Shown: positions 16,616 through 23,961, counted from the stretch's first letter. The stretch is 27,141 nt of DNA from CAZSHX01 sp964606895 (GCA_964606895.1 CAZSHX010000068.1:1-27141), one strand, 5' to 3'. A program made the numbers and translations. Notes: generated from the letters alone by a model not told the origin.

Positions 16616-16696
16616 ATGTTCGTTGCATTGGCATTATTATCGGGTATGATACTGGGATATTTGTTTTATTCACTTTTCAAACCGGAAAAGTTTTAA
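16616..16696 (+). CDS. kdpF: KdpF, small membrane subunit of the K+-transporting ATPase
   Basis: This 26-residue open frame encodes MFVALALLSGMILGYLFYSL followed by FKPEKF: one hydrophobic helix and a short polar tail ending in the (x)EKF/EAF-like pattern of KdpF peptides. KdpF sits in the membrane beside KdpA and stabilises the complex. It starts 50 bp before kdpA's ATG and is the first gene after the leader element. It is too short to be seen by length-filtered gene calling, but size, composition and position directly before kdpA make the call strong. Confidence 0.85.
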   Translation: MFVALALLSGMILGYLFYSLFKPEKF

Positions 16697-16746
16697 AGTT
16701 CGTAAAATTCATAAAGTTGAAAGTTTAAAAGAATAAAGGAAATAAA

Positions 16747-18414
16747 ATGAAATTATTAGATTATTTGCAGATATTTGTGTTTTTGCTTGCTTTAATAGTC
16801 TTGACAAAACCACTTGGTCTGATAATGTTTAAGATATTTGAAAGAAAGTCAAATATCGGATTTATTGGAAAAATTGAAAATCTGATTTACAAAATCATAG
16901 GTACTAATCCTGATACTTCGATGAATTGGAAAACATATCTTATTTCATTGTTGATTTTCAATGCTTTAGGATTTGGTTTTGTTTTTCTAATTCAGTTGCT
17001 TCAATCATATTTGCCAATGAATCCTCAGCATCTGCCTAATGTGGAACCTACTCTGGCTTTCAACACAGCAATTAGTTTTATGACTAATACAAACTGGCAG
17101 TCCTATGCAGGCGAAACAACATTGAGCTATTTTGGTCAAATGTTAGGACTTACAGTTCAGAATTTCGTTAGTGCCGCTACAGGAATTTCTGTATACCTTG
17201 CTTTAGCTCGTGGAATTAAAAATAAAATGAGTGATAATCTTGGGAATTTTTGGGTGGATTTAACCCGTTCAACATTATTTATTTTACTGCCATTAAGTGT
17301 TCTTCTTGCAATTGTTCTTGTTTCGCAGGGAGTTGTTCAGGGTTTCTCTCATTATACTGAAATTAGAACACTCGAAGGAATTAAACAAATAATACCATCA
17401 GGTACTGCGGCTTCTCAAATTGCAATTAAACAACTTGGTACAAATGGCGGTGGTTTCTTTAATGCAAATTCAGCATTCCCATTTGAAAACCCGACACCAT
17501 TCTCAAACTTCCTGCAAGTTCTTTCAATATTATTAATTCCTTCAGCTCTAACTTATACTTATGGAAAAATAGTCAGTTCAACTAAACAAGGCTGGGTTGT
17601 CTTCTCGGTTATGCTTACTATTTTGGTAATTGGCTTATCAATTTCTCTCTATTCAGAATTTTCGATGAATCACAGTCTTGGTATTGCAGGAAATATGGAA
17701 GGTAAAGAAACCCGTTCCGGCATTACTAACAGCGTGTTGTGGTCAACAGCAACAACAGCCGCTTCTAATGGTTCGGTCAATGCAATGCACGAATCATTAA
17801 TGCCTTTGTCGGGTATGGTGGCAATGCTCAATATCATGTTAGGTGAAATTGTATTTGGTGGGGTTGGTGCCGGCATGTATGGCATTCTTATTTTTGTGTT
17901 ATTGACCGTTTTTATTGCCGGACTCATGATAGGTCGAACGCCGGAATATCTTGGAAAGAAAATTCAGGCAAAAGAAATACAGATGGCAATCCTTGCAATA
18001 TTAGCACCAAGTCTTGTGATTTTAGTTTTCACTGCTTTATCGGTCATGCTCCCGCAGGGCATTAGTAGTATTTTTGAAAAAGGAGCACATGGCTTTTCAG
18101 AAGTGCTTTATGCTTTCACATCTGCCGCCGGTAATAATGGTTCTGCTTTTGCGGGACTTAATGCCAACACTCCTTTTTATAATATCATGCTCGGAATTGG
18201 TATGTTAATCGGTCGTTTTGCTGTGATTATTCCCGTGTTGGTCATTGCAGGTTCTCTTTCGATTAAAAATATAACACCCATTTCTCAGGGAACTTTTAAA
18301 ACTGATGGAGCTTTATTCGGCTTTCTTTTGTTTTCAATAATACTGGTTGTCGGTGCATTGACATTCCTTCCCGCTTTGTCATTGGGACCGATTGTGGAGC
18401 AATTAATTAAGTGA
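16747..18414 (+). CDS. kdpA: KdpA, potassium-channel-like subunit of the KdpFABC ATPase
   Basis: The 555-residue membrane protein is close to the usual ~557. It has about ten membrane helices and the four selectivity-filter repeats: TNTNWQSYAGE, GTNGGGFFNANSAFPFENPTP, the TAASNGSVNAMHESL region and SAAGNNGSAFAGLNANTPFYN. KdpA binds and channels K+ for uptake powered by KdpB. The start ATG 16747 has AAAGGA upstream. Its last 84 conserved bases are duplicated at 18661-18744, and the final residues QLIK differ from that copy (FLF), so the very end may have been altered by the insertion that separates kdpA from kdpB. The hicB-like gene on the other strand overlaps its last 12 bp. Confidence 0.97.
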   Translation: MKLLDYLQIFVFLLALIVLTKPLGLIMFKIFERKSNIGFIGKIENLIYKIIGTNPDTSMNWKTYLISLLIFNALGFGFVFLIQLLQSYLPMNPQHLPNVEPTLAFNTAISFMTNTNWQSYAGETTLSYFGQMLGLTVQNFVSAATGISVYLALARGIKNKMSDNLGNFWVDLTRSTLFILLPLSVLLAIVLVSQGVVQGFSHYTEIRTLEGIKQIIPSGTAASQIAIKQLGTNGGGFFNANSAFPFENPTPFSNFLQVLSILLIPSALTYTYGKIVSSTKQGWVVFSVMLTILVIGLSISLYSEFSMNHSLGIAGNMEGKETRSGITNSVLWSTATTAASNGSVNAMHESLMPLSGMVAMLNIMLGEIVFGGVGAGMYGILIFVLLTVFIAGLMIGRTPEYLGKKIQAKEIQMAILAILAPSLVILVFTALSVMLPQGISSIFEKGAHGFSEVLYAFTSAAGNNGSAFAGLNANTPFYNIMLGIGMLIGRFAVIIPVLVIAGSLSIKNITPISQGTFKTDGALFGFLLFSIILVVGALTFLPALSLGPIVEQLIK

Positions 18415-18594
18415 GTATTGGAGAGATTCGGCTAATATCCTATTTGCTTCCAGAACCATCTGAATTGCTTCCTCAAGGTTTTCACGAGCTTCGTCAAGAG
18501 TATAACCCTGAGTATTCGCACCAGGTAGTTCCTCGACAAAAGCCACATATCCTTGGGGAACCTTTTTATAAACTGCTGTTAAAGATATATTCAT
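18403..18594 (-). CDS. HicB-like antitoxin, orphan and possibly C-terminally shortened
   Basis: The 63-residue protein matches the partial RNase-H-fold core of HicB antitoxins: LTAVYKKVPQGYVAFVEELP, then GANTQGYTLDEARENLEEAIQMVLEANR. Relatives of this type usually run several residues past EANR...; here the tail is only ILAESLQYSLN before the stop, and the last codons lie inside the end of kdpA on the other strand. No hicA toxin gene is seen on either side. It may be a remnant brought in by the insertion into the kdp operon, or act alone as a small regulatory protein. No strong Shine-Dalgarno sequence is seen. Confidence 0.75.
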   Translation of the reverse strand: MNISLTAVYKKVPQGYVAFVEELPGANTQGYTLDEARENLEEAIQMVLEANRILAESLQYSLN

Positions 18595-18660
18595 AACTTA
18601 GTTAAAAATGATTAAAATAATATTAATTCAACCTGTGAGACGAAATGTTTTATTGCTTAT

Positions 18661-18756
18661 TTTGGTTTTCTTTTAATCTCAATAATACTGATTGTTGGTG
18701 ATTTGACATTCCTTCCCGCTTTGTCATTGGGTCCGATTGTGGAGTTTCTGTTTTAA
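18661..18756 (+). pseudogene. Second, diverged kdpA 3'-end fragment
   Basis: In frame, this piece reads FGFLLISIILIVGDLTFLPA then LSLGPIVEFLF and a stop. It is nearly the C-terminus of KdpA (FGFLLFSIILVVGALTFLPA, LSLGPIVEQLIK). Over 84 bp (18316-18399 versus 18661-18744) I count about 10 mismatches, mostly in the first half; the last 36 bp differ at one base. No upstream part of kdpA is attached. It marks the old kdpA boundary or a leftover of a second kdpA. Confidence 0.85.
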
Positions 18757-18760
18757 AAAA

Positions 18761-19453
18761 TTATATTTCAACGTTCTCATTTTCCTGTTTTGTCAGCGGC
18801 AAATCCGGTGAAGTATGTATCACATAATCATAATATTTAGCCTCGTTCACATCCTCCCAGATTATTTTGCCAATCTGACAATACTTCACCACAAAAGAAT
18901 AGAGCTCATTGCCCTTTTGCACTCTTTCCTGAGCCTTATTATCGCGTTCAGACCGAGCATTGATAATCGCAATAAGATTATCTTCAAAAGTTTGGCAAGT
19001 TGCTTCCAAATCATTAATCATAGCCTCAGTCAAGCCAATCGGCGAAAGCCCGGCAAGATAATCTTCTGCAACATGCACCGCCATACGGCAAGTAGTCAGT
19101 AAAATTCTATCATTCTGTCTTTTCAAAAAATCCGCATCAAACCTCATCACCTGAGGCGAATTTTGCCCCCACATAATTTTTGCAAAACCAATTATTACCC
19201 TCAATTTAATGCGAAGCGATTCGCGTGTAGCATTTTTAGATTCCACTGCCGTCAAATAATCAGCAAAATAAAAATTATCATTAGGAAAAATTTCAAAAGC
19301 ATTACCAAGATTTTCAAATGACGCAATCATCTCCTCGGTAATGCCGCGAGCTGTAAACTGAATCCCATCGCGGGTCATGAACATTACAATATTACTTGCA
19401 AACATGCACAAATCAGCATCAGACATTTTATAATCTCTTTTTAAAGAATTCAT
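18761..19453 (-). CDS. Hypothetical protein with an internal duplication
   Basis: I do not recognise a named family. The 230-residue product is predicted helical, soluble, without signal peptide. The two halves look duplicated: GITEEMIASFENLGNAFE (about 36-53) matches GLTEAMINDLEATCQTFE (about 141-158), and each is followed by a charged helix and then VIIGFAKIMWG / VVKYCQIGKIIWED. The end has NEAKYYDYVIH. Start could be 19453 or the internal ATG at 19426 (MSDADLCMF). It lies in the kdpA-kdpB insertion, directly beside the 21-bp repeat arrays, so a functional link with them is possible but unproven. Confidence 0.7.
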   Translation of the reverse strand: MNSLKRDYKMSDADLCMFASNIVMFMTRDGIQFTARGITEEMIASFENLGNAFEIFPNDNFYFADYLTAVESKNATRESLRIKLRVIIGFAKIMWGQNSPQVMRFDADFLKRQNDRILLTTCRMAVHVAEDYLAGLSPIGLTEAMINDLEATCQTFEDNLIAIINARSERDNKAQERVQKGNELYSFVVKYCQIGKIIWEDVNEAKYYDYVIHTSPDLPLTKQENENVEI

Positions 19454-19529
19454 AATTCAAATCTCCGAACATTCTAAAATTTTATATTTTTATAAAAACG
19501 TATTAAATTTAATCTATTCTAGATAAATA

Positions 19530-19653
19530 GGCTGGAAGTACTTTTGTAATCGGTGGGAAGTACTTTTGTTTAGTCGGGAAGTGCTTTTGTTTGCTTGGGA
19601 AGTACTTATGTTTGAGTGGGAAGTACTTTTGCTTCGCGACAAAAGTACTTCCC
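19530..19653. repeat. Iteron-like 21-bp array 1 (core GGGAAGTACTTTTG)
   Basis: GGAAGTACTTTTG-like cores start at 19534, 19556, 19577, 19598 and 19619, giving spacings 22, 21, 21 and 21. A sixth core in opposite orientation (CAAAAGTACTTCCC, 19640-19653) makes a 14-bp perfect stem with the fifth across CTTCGCGA. The centre AAGTACTT is itself a palindrome. The 22-bp step breaks any reading frame while the DNA core is kept, so selection seems to act on DNA or RNA rather than on a protein. Confidence 0.85.
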
Positions 19654-19770
19654 GAGATAGCGAAACATCTTCCAGCCTTTGCAAAAGTTCTGCGGAGTGA
19701 TTTTTTTGTGCTTTTTGTGAAAAAACGAGGGGAAATAGATTTTTGGTGATATTTTACTCGTGGCAGGAGT

Positions 19771-19796
19771 TTGGTCAGGAGATAACTCCTGACCAA
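19771..19796. repeat. Perfect 11-bp inverted repeat between the two arrays
   Basis: TTGGTCAGGAG (19771-19781) and CTCCTGACCAA (19786-19796) are exact inverse complements around ATAA. A partial extra copy (GGCAGGAG) lies just left. It could be a hairpin or a dyad-symmetric protein site. Confidence 0.85.
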
Positions 19797-19814
19797 AGAG
19801 AAACGATAAAAAAC

Positions 19815-19921
19815 AGGTCTGTTACGGTAGCTTGAACTCCAGCAACTGCAACAGACCCACCAGATACATTAGCAGACCCATTTTCTAATACAACAGACCT
19901 AACAGGAAGTATAACAGACCT
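19815..19921. repeat. Iteron-like 21-bp array 2 (core ACAGACC)
   Basis: CAGACC cores begin at 19852, 19873, 19894 and 19915, exactly 21 bp apart. An inverted core (AGGTCTGTT, 19815-19823) closes the left side. The bases between cores vary. Together with array 1 it is arranged symmetrically about the palindrome at 19771-19796, each array having its inverted unit on the inner side. Confidence 0.8.
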
Positions 19922-19948
19922 ATTTTTTGAATATTTTTATGGAAAATT

Positions 19949-20812
19949 TTATTTGGAATAGATGTATTCGAATGTTTTTGGGCAAAACTCTTCTATAAAA
20001 CAAAACTCCTTTTTGATTATATTATTATTTTTATCATAATTTTGCTTTTTTATCGTTAAACTTGAAATATGAAATGAATAAAAATATTCTTTTATTATTC
20101 TATCATATTCGTCCCAAAAATAATATATTTTATTAGAATTTTCTCCATTACAATAAATACCATTTATTTCAATAATTTTTTTATTTGAATATTTATAATT
20201 TTCAGAATTTTGCCATTTTTTTTCTTTGTCAATTATATTTGATTTATGATAATAACTATAAATATTTGTAATTTTTTCAACTAATAATTTATCATCATTA
20301 TATGTATAAACCGATTTACTTGTTAATTGCTTTTCTGAGTTATAAGCACATTCTTCAGAAATATTATTATCTTCATTATAGTTAAATGTTACTATCTCAA
20401 ATAATGAATCAATTCCAAAATACTTTTCAATTTTAGTTAATAATGTGTTAGAATCATAATAGTAATTTAAAGATTCAATAGTAAGATTGGTATTTTTATT
20501 AAATGAATAATCAATTTCTTGAGAAATTTGTTTATTTAGATTATACGAATATTTTTTTTTATGAATTATTGAACTATCTTTAGTAAATTCAATATTTTCT
20601 GTAATATCTCCATTGGAATTATATGTTATATGATTTTTTAAATATTTATTGCAAGAATCATGTTTTAAGTCAAAATAATTAATATTAAATATTTTACATT
20701 CTAAATAACCACCAAAAATTTTCTTTGGAATATCATAATCATTATCCTGCCCAAATAATATATTTCCAATAGCAAAAAATGTAAATGCAAGTGCAAAGAA
20801 AGCATATTTCAT
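19949..20812 (-). CDS. Secreted hypothetical protein with YD-like repeats
   Basis: I place the start at ATG 20812, giving 287 residues with a signal peptide (MKYAFFALAFTFFAIGNILF, cleavage after GQ); the frame opens 11 codons earlier without support. The mature part is rich in N, Y, K and S and repeats a loose Y-x-Y/F-N...I pattern (YSYNLNKQIS, FNYNEDNNIS, YTYNDDKLLV, YDKNNNIIKK), like Rhs/YD-type strands found in Bacteroidota surface proteins. There is no T9SS tail. Base composition is even more AT-rich than the neighbours, hinting at a foreign origin. Function unknown. It lies within the kdpA-kdpB insertion, upstream of and divergent to kdpB. Confidence 0.75.
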   Translation of the reverse strand: MKYAFFALAFTFFAIGNILFGQDNDYDIPKKIFGGYLECKIFNINYFDLKHDSCNKYLKNHITYNSNGDITENIEFTKDSSIIHKKKYSYNLNKQISQEIDYSFNKNTNLTIESLNYYYDSNTLLTKIEKYFGIDSLFEIVTFNYNEDNNISEECAYNSEKQLTSKSVYTYNDDKLLVEKITNIYSYYHKSNIIDKEKKWQNSENYKYSNKKIIEINGIYCNGENSNKIYYFWDEYDRIIKEYFYSFHISSLTIKKQNYDKNNNIIKKEFCFIEEFCPKTFEYIYSK

Positions 20813-20898
20813 AATAAAATCCCAATAATCGAGAATAAAATACATTGCAAAATTAGGAAAAATATTGGAAAAATGGATTAGGAATAATTTATTAATTT

Positions 20899-20931
20899 AA
20901 CCTTGCGAAGGTTTGGAAGCTTCGGAAGGTT
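20899..20931. repeat. Palindromic element upstream of kdpB
   Basis: AACCTT (20899-20904) and AAGGTT (20926-20931) bracket a GC-richer core that contains CCTTGCGAAGG and GGAAGCTTCGG. It can fold as one hairpin or two smaller ones. It lies between the divergent secreted-protein gene and the kdpB leader element. Confidence 0.6.
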
Positions 20932-20986
20932 TTCTTTGATGAATAAATTAAATCTTTCTTTATGAAATCTTTATTCTTTCCGCTCG

Positions 20987-21030
20987 CTTCTTGATTTACT
21001 ACTTATATCTTTATGGATAATTTTGTACTG
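20987..21030 (+). promoter_or_regulatory. kdpB leader/promoter element (copy 2)
   Basis: This copy of the kdpF leader block differs at four of 44 bases and keeps TTGATT (20991-20996) and TAATTTTG (21018-21025) at the same spacing; a TGTAAAA motif also recurs at the same offset just downstream. It lies 33 bp before the kdpB ATG, so kdpB and downstream genes may be transcribed independently of kdpFA. Confidence 0.6.
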
Positions 21031-21062
21031 TATAAAGATGTAAAATTTTGAGAATTGTATTA

Positions 21063-23219
21063 ATGAGAACGGAAACAAAAACATTTGATAAAAAGTTGGT
21101 TTTATCGGCAATAAAAGATTCATTCATCAAATTGAATCCTAAAAAGCAGATAAAAAACCCGGTTATGTTTATTGTATTAATCGGAGCGGTTATTACAACA
21201 CTCATTACGTTCTCATCCTATGTACGGGCAATTCATGAATTGCCCCTTACGGATTTTGCTTTTAATTTTCAAATTTCAATCTGGCTCTGGTTTACAGTTC
21301 TTTTTGCAAATTTCTCAGAAGCAATTGCGGAAGGCAGAGGCAAAGCACAGGCTGAAACATTAAAGAAAATGAGAACTAATACTTATGCAAGATTGTTAGT
21401 AGGGCAGGGGACAGGGGACAGGGGTCTGGTTTCTGAAGATAATGCTACTAATCCCCGTTCCCCGAACCCCGACACCCGAAACATTCTATCCAGCGAACTT
21501 AACCTTGGCGATATAGTTGTTTGCGAAACAGGAGATTTAATCCCTTCTGATGGTGAAGTGATTGAAGGAATTGCAAGTGTTGATGAATCTGCAATTACGG
21601 GTGAATCAGCTCCAGTAATTCGTGAAAGCGGCGGCGACAGAAGTGCTGTAACAGGTGGTACGAAGGTCATAAGCGATAGAATTCTTATAAGAATAACTTC
21701 AAAGCAAGGAGACTCATTTTTGGATAAAATGATAGCACTTGTGGAAGGAGCAAAACGGCAAAAAACACCTAATGAAATTGCTTTGACAATACTTTTAAGC
21801 GGTATGACTATCATATTTCTAATTGCAGTTGTTACTTTGAAGCCTTTTGAACTCTATGCCTTAAAATTTGGCAATTCACCATCAACACTCACTGTCCCAA
21901 TTCTAATTTCTTTGCTGGTTTGTTTAATCCCTACTACAATTGGCGGTCTTCTTTCAGCTATTGGAATTAGTGGAATTGACAGATTAACTCAAAGAAATGT
22001 TATTGCCAAGAGCGGTAAAGCCGTTGAAGCCGCAGGTGATGTTGATGTTCTCTTGCTTGATAAAACCGGGACAATAACATTAGGCAACAGAATGGCAACA
22101 GAATTTACTCCTGCTTTTGGAATAGATGAAAAATATCTTGCTGAAATTGCTCAACTTTCTTCACTTTCTGATGAAACTCCCGAAGGAAGGTCAATAGTCA
22201 TTTTAGCAAAAGAAAAATATGGTATTCGAGGAAGACATATTGATGAAAATTCATTGAGTTTTGTACCCTTTTCAGCTCAAACCAAAATGAGTGGTGTTGA
22301 TTTAACTGAAAATGGTAAAAATATTGAAATTCGTAAAGGAGCCGCAGATTCTATAAAGAAATACATTTTGGGAAATGGTGGCACTTATCCAATTGAAATC
22401 AACAAAATTGTAGAAGATATTGCAAAGGAAGGCTCAACACCTTTGGTTGTTTGTTATAATTTTAAAGTTCTTGGAGTAATAAGATTAAAAGATATAGTTA
22501 AAGGCGGCATCAAAGAACGCTTTGAGCAACTTAGAAGAATGGGAATTAAAACTGTTATGATAACAGGCGACAATCCATTGACCGCTGTTGCAATTGCCGC
22601 TGAAGCCGGAGTTGATGACTTTATAGCAGAAGCAACACCCGAAGATAAACTTAAACGAATTAGAGAAGAACAAGCCAACGGTAAATTAGTAGCTATGATT
22701 GGCGACGGAACAAATGATGCACCTGCACTTGCTCAGGCTGATGTTGGTGTTGCTATGAATACAGGAACCCAAGCCGCAAGAGAAGCCGGGAATATGGTTG
22801 ACCTTGATAGCAATCCTACAAAACTGATTGAAGTAGTTGAAATTGGCAAACAACTTTTGATGACCAGAGGAGCATTAACAACATTCAGCATTGCTAATGA
22901 CGTTGCAAAATATTTTGCCATTCTTCCCGCAATATTCAGTACCCTTTATGTCACAGGCACAGGTGTCGGAGTATTGTCGAAATTGAATATTATGGGATTA
23001 GTAAGTCCTGAGAGTGCTATTCTGAGCTCAGTGATATTCAATGCTTTGATAATAATTGCACTGATACCGCTTGCTTTAAAAGGTGTTAAGTATCAGGCAA
23101 AGAGTTCATCATCTGTGCTGAAAAGAAATATCTTTATTTATGGTTTAGGTGGATTATTTGTGCCATTTGTTGGAATAAAACTGATTGATATAATAATTAA
23201 TTTTTTGAGAATGGTTTAG
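21063..23219 (+). CDS. kdpB: KdpB, P-type ATPase catalytic subunit
   Basis: From ATG 21063 the protein has 718 residues; a TTG five codons earlier is a weaker option. Motifs of KdpB are all present: NPVMFIVLIGA, TVLFANFSEAIAEGRGKAQA, VDESAITGESAPVIRESGGD with the TGE actuator loop, LLVCLIPTTIGGLLSAIGISG, the phosphorylation site DKTGT (D333), TPEGRS, KMSG and GDGTNDAPALAQADVGVAMN. It hydrolyses ATP to drive K+ through KdpA. A loop at about residues 113-142 is enlarged by a G- and C-rich insert (VGQGTGDRGLVSEDNATNPR...). This explains part of the excess over the ~682 residues of E. coli KdpB. It is separated from kdpA by 2.6 kb but has its own leader element. Confidence 0.97.
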   Translation: MRTETKTFDKKLVLSAIKDSFIKLNPKKQIKNPVMFIVLIGAVITTLITFSSYVRAIHELPLTDFAFNFQISIWLWFTVLFANFSEAIAEGRGKAQAETLKKMRTNTYARLLVGQGTGDRGLVSEDNATNPRSPNPDTRNILSSELNLGDIVVCETGDLIPSDGEVIEGIASVDESAITGESAPVIRESGGDRSAVTGGTKVISDRILIRITSKQGDSFLDKMIALVEGAKRQKTPNEIALTILLSGMTIIFLIAVVTLKPFELYALKFGNSPSTLTVPILISLLVCLIPTTIGGLLSAIGISGIDRLTQRNVIAKSGKAVEAAGDVDVLLLDKTGTITLGNRMATEFTPAFGIDEKYLAEIAQLSSLSDETPEGRSIVILAKEKYGIRGRHIDENSLSFVPFSAQTKMSGVDLTENGKNIEIRKGAADSIKKYILGNGGTYPIEINKIVEDIAKEGSTPLVVCYNFKVLGVIRLKDIVKGGIKERFEQLRRMGIKTVMITGDNPLTAVAIAAEAGVDDFIAEATPEDKLKRIREEQANGKLVAMIGDGTNDAPALAQADVGVAMNTGTQAAREAGNMVDLDSNPTKLIEVVEIGKQLLMTRGALTTFSIANDVAKYFAILPAIFSTLYVTGTGVGVLSKLNIMGLVSPESAILSSVIFNALIIIALIPLALKGVKYQAKSSSSVLKRNIFIYGLGGLFVPFVGIKLIDIIINFLRMV
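21402..21478 (+). repeat. G-tract/C-tract insert within kdpB
   Basis: The left part has four G tracts, GGGCAGGGG then ACAGGGGACAGGGG (21402-21424), a textbook G-quadruplex pattern. The right part has CCCCGTTCCCCGAACCCC then GACACCCG (21453-21478), whose C tracts are 7 bp apart like the G tracts. The arms can pair block by block. The patch is GC-rich within an AT-rich gene and stays in frame. Confidence 0.75.
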
Positions 23220-23228
23220 GAGTTGAAA

Positions 23229-23284
<56 letters not shown>

Positions 23285-23334
23285 ATATTTAGTTATGAAT
23301 TATGATAATAAATATAATAGAAAGTGAATAAGAA

Positions 23335-23910
23335 ATGAAAAACATATTAATAGCATTGAAAGTGTTTATAGCGTTGACATTAATAACCGGAATAATGTAT
23401 CCACTGGCAATTACGGGCTTTGCACAAATTGTATTTCCGAAACAAGCAAACGGCTCAATGATTTTTAAGGAAAATCAAATTGTTGGCTCAGTATTGATAG
23501 GACAGCAGTTTTCTAAACCTGAATACTTTTGGGGGCGACCTTCTGCTATAGGAAACAACCCTATGCCTTCGGGTGGAAGCAATATAAACCCTGTTGGTTC
23601 AACTTTCAAAGAACAATTCATGGCAAGAGTTGATACAATCAGAAAATATCATGGGAATTTGGCTGTAAATTCAATTCCCAAAGATTTGCTATTTGCCTCC
23701 GGAAGTGGGGTTGACCCGCATATCTCACCTGAAGCGGCATATTTTCAGGTGGATAGAATAGCTAAAACAAGAAAATATACTGAAGAACAAAAGAAAAATT
23801 TAATTAAATTAGTAAGTGCATCTATTGAAAATCCTGATTTTTTCATTTTTGGAGAAGAACGGGTAAATGTTTTAAAATTGAATTTGGCTTTTGATAAAAA
23901 TACTCGATGA
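23335..23910 (+). CDS. kdpC: KdpC, accessory subunit of the KdpFABC ATPase
   Basis: The 191-residue length is typical. One N-terminal membrane helix (residues ~5-27, LIALKVFIALTLITGIMYPL) is followed by a periplasmic domain with the family motifs GSVLIGQQFSKPEYFWGRPS, a diverged NNPMPSGGSNINPVGSTF, and FASGSGVDPHISPEAAYFQV. KdpC is thought to assist K+ affinity and assembly of the complex. It follows kdpB by 115 bp, a gap filled mostly by heptamer repeats. Only a weak purine run precedes the ATG. The C-terminus EERVNVLKLNLAFD is conserved, so the gene is intact. Confidence 0.95.
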   Translation: MKNILIALKVFIALTLITGIMYPLAITGFAQIVFPKQANGSMIFKENQIVGSVLIGQQFSKPEYFWGRPSAIGNNPMPSGGSNINPVGSTFKEQFMARVDTIRKYHGNLAVNSIPKDLLFASGSGVDPHISPEAAYFQVDRIAKTRKYTEEQKKNLIKLVSASIENPDFFIFGEERVNVLKLNLAFDKNTR

Positions 23911-23961
23911 TTTGAGTATAATAATTCAATAAAATTTATAAATTGATTAAAAAGGTTTTCT

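Noticed and set aside
19509..19796. Minus-strand open frame encoding KQKYFP-type heptapeptide repeats
   Set aside because: The repeats are conserved as DNA through a 22-bp step that breaks the frame, a second minus frame is also open across the array (STS-type repeats), and there is no start signal or known domain. I treat it as a DNA/RNA repeat array.
19530..19925. CRISPR array
   Set aside because: The units are only 21 bp including the variable part, so there is no room for spacers, and no cas genes are present.
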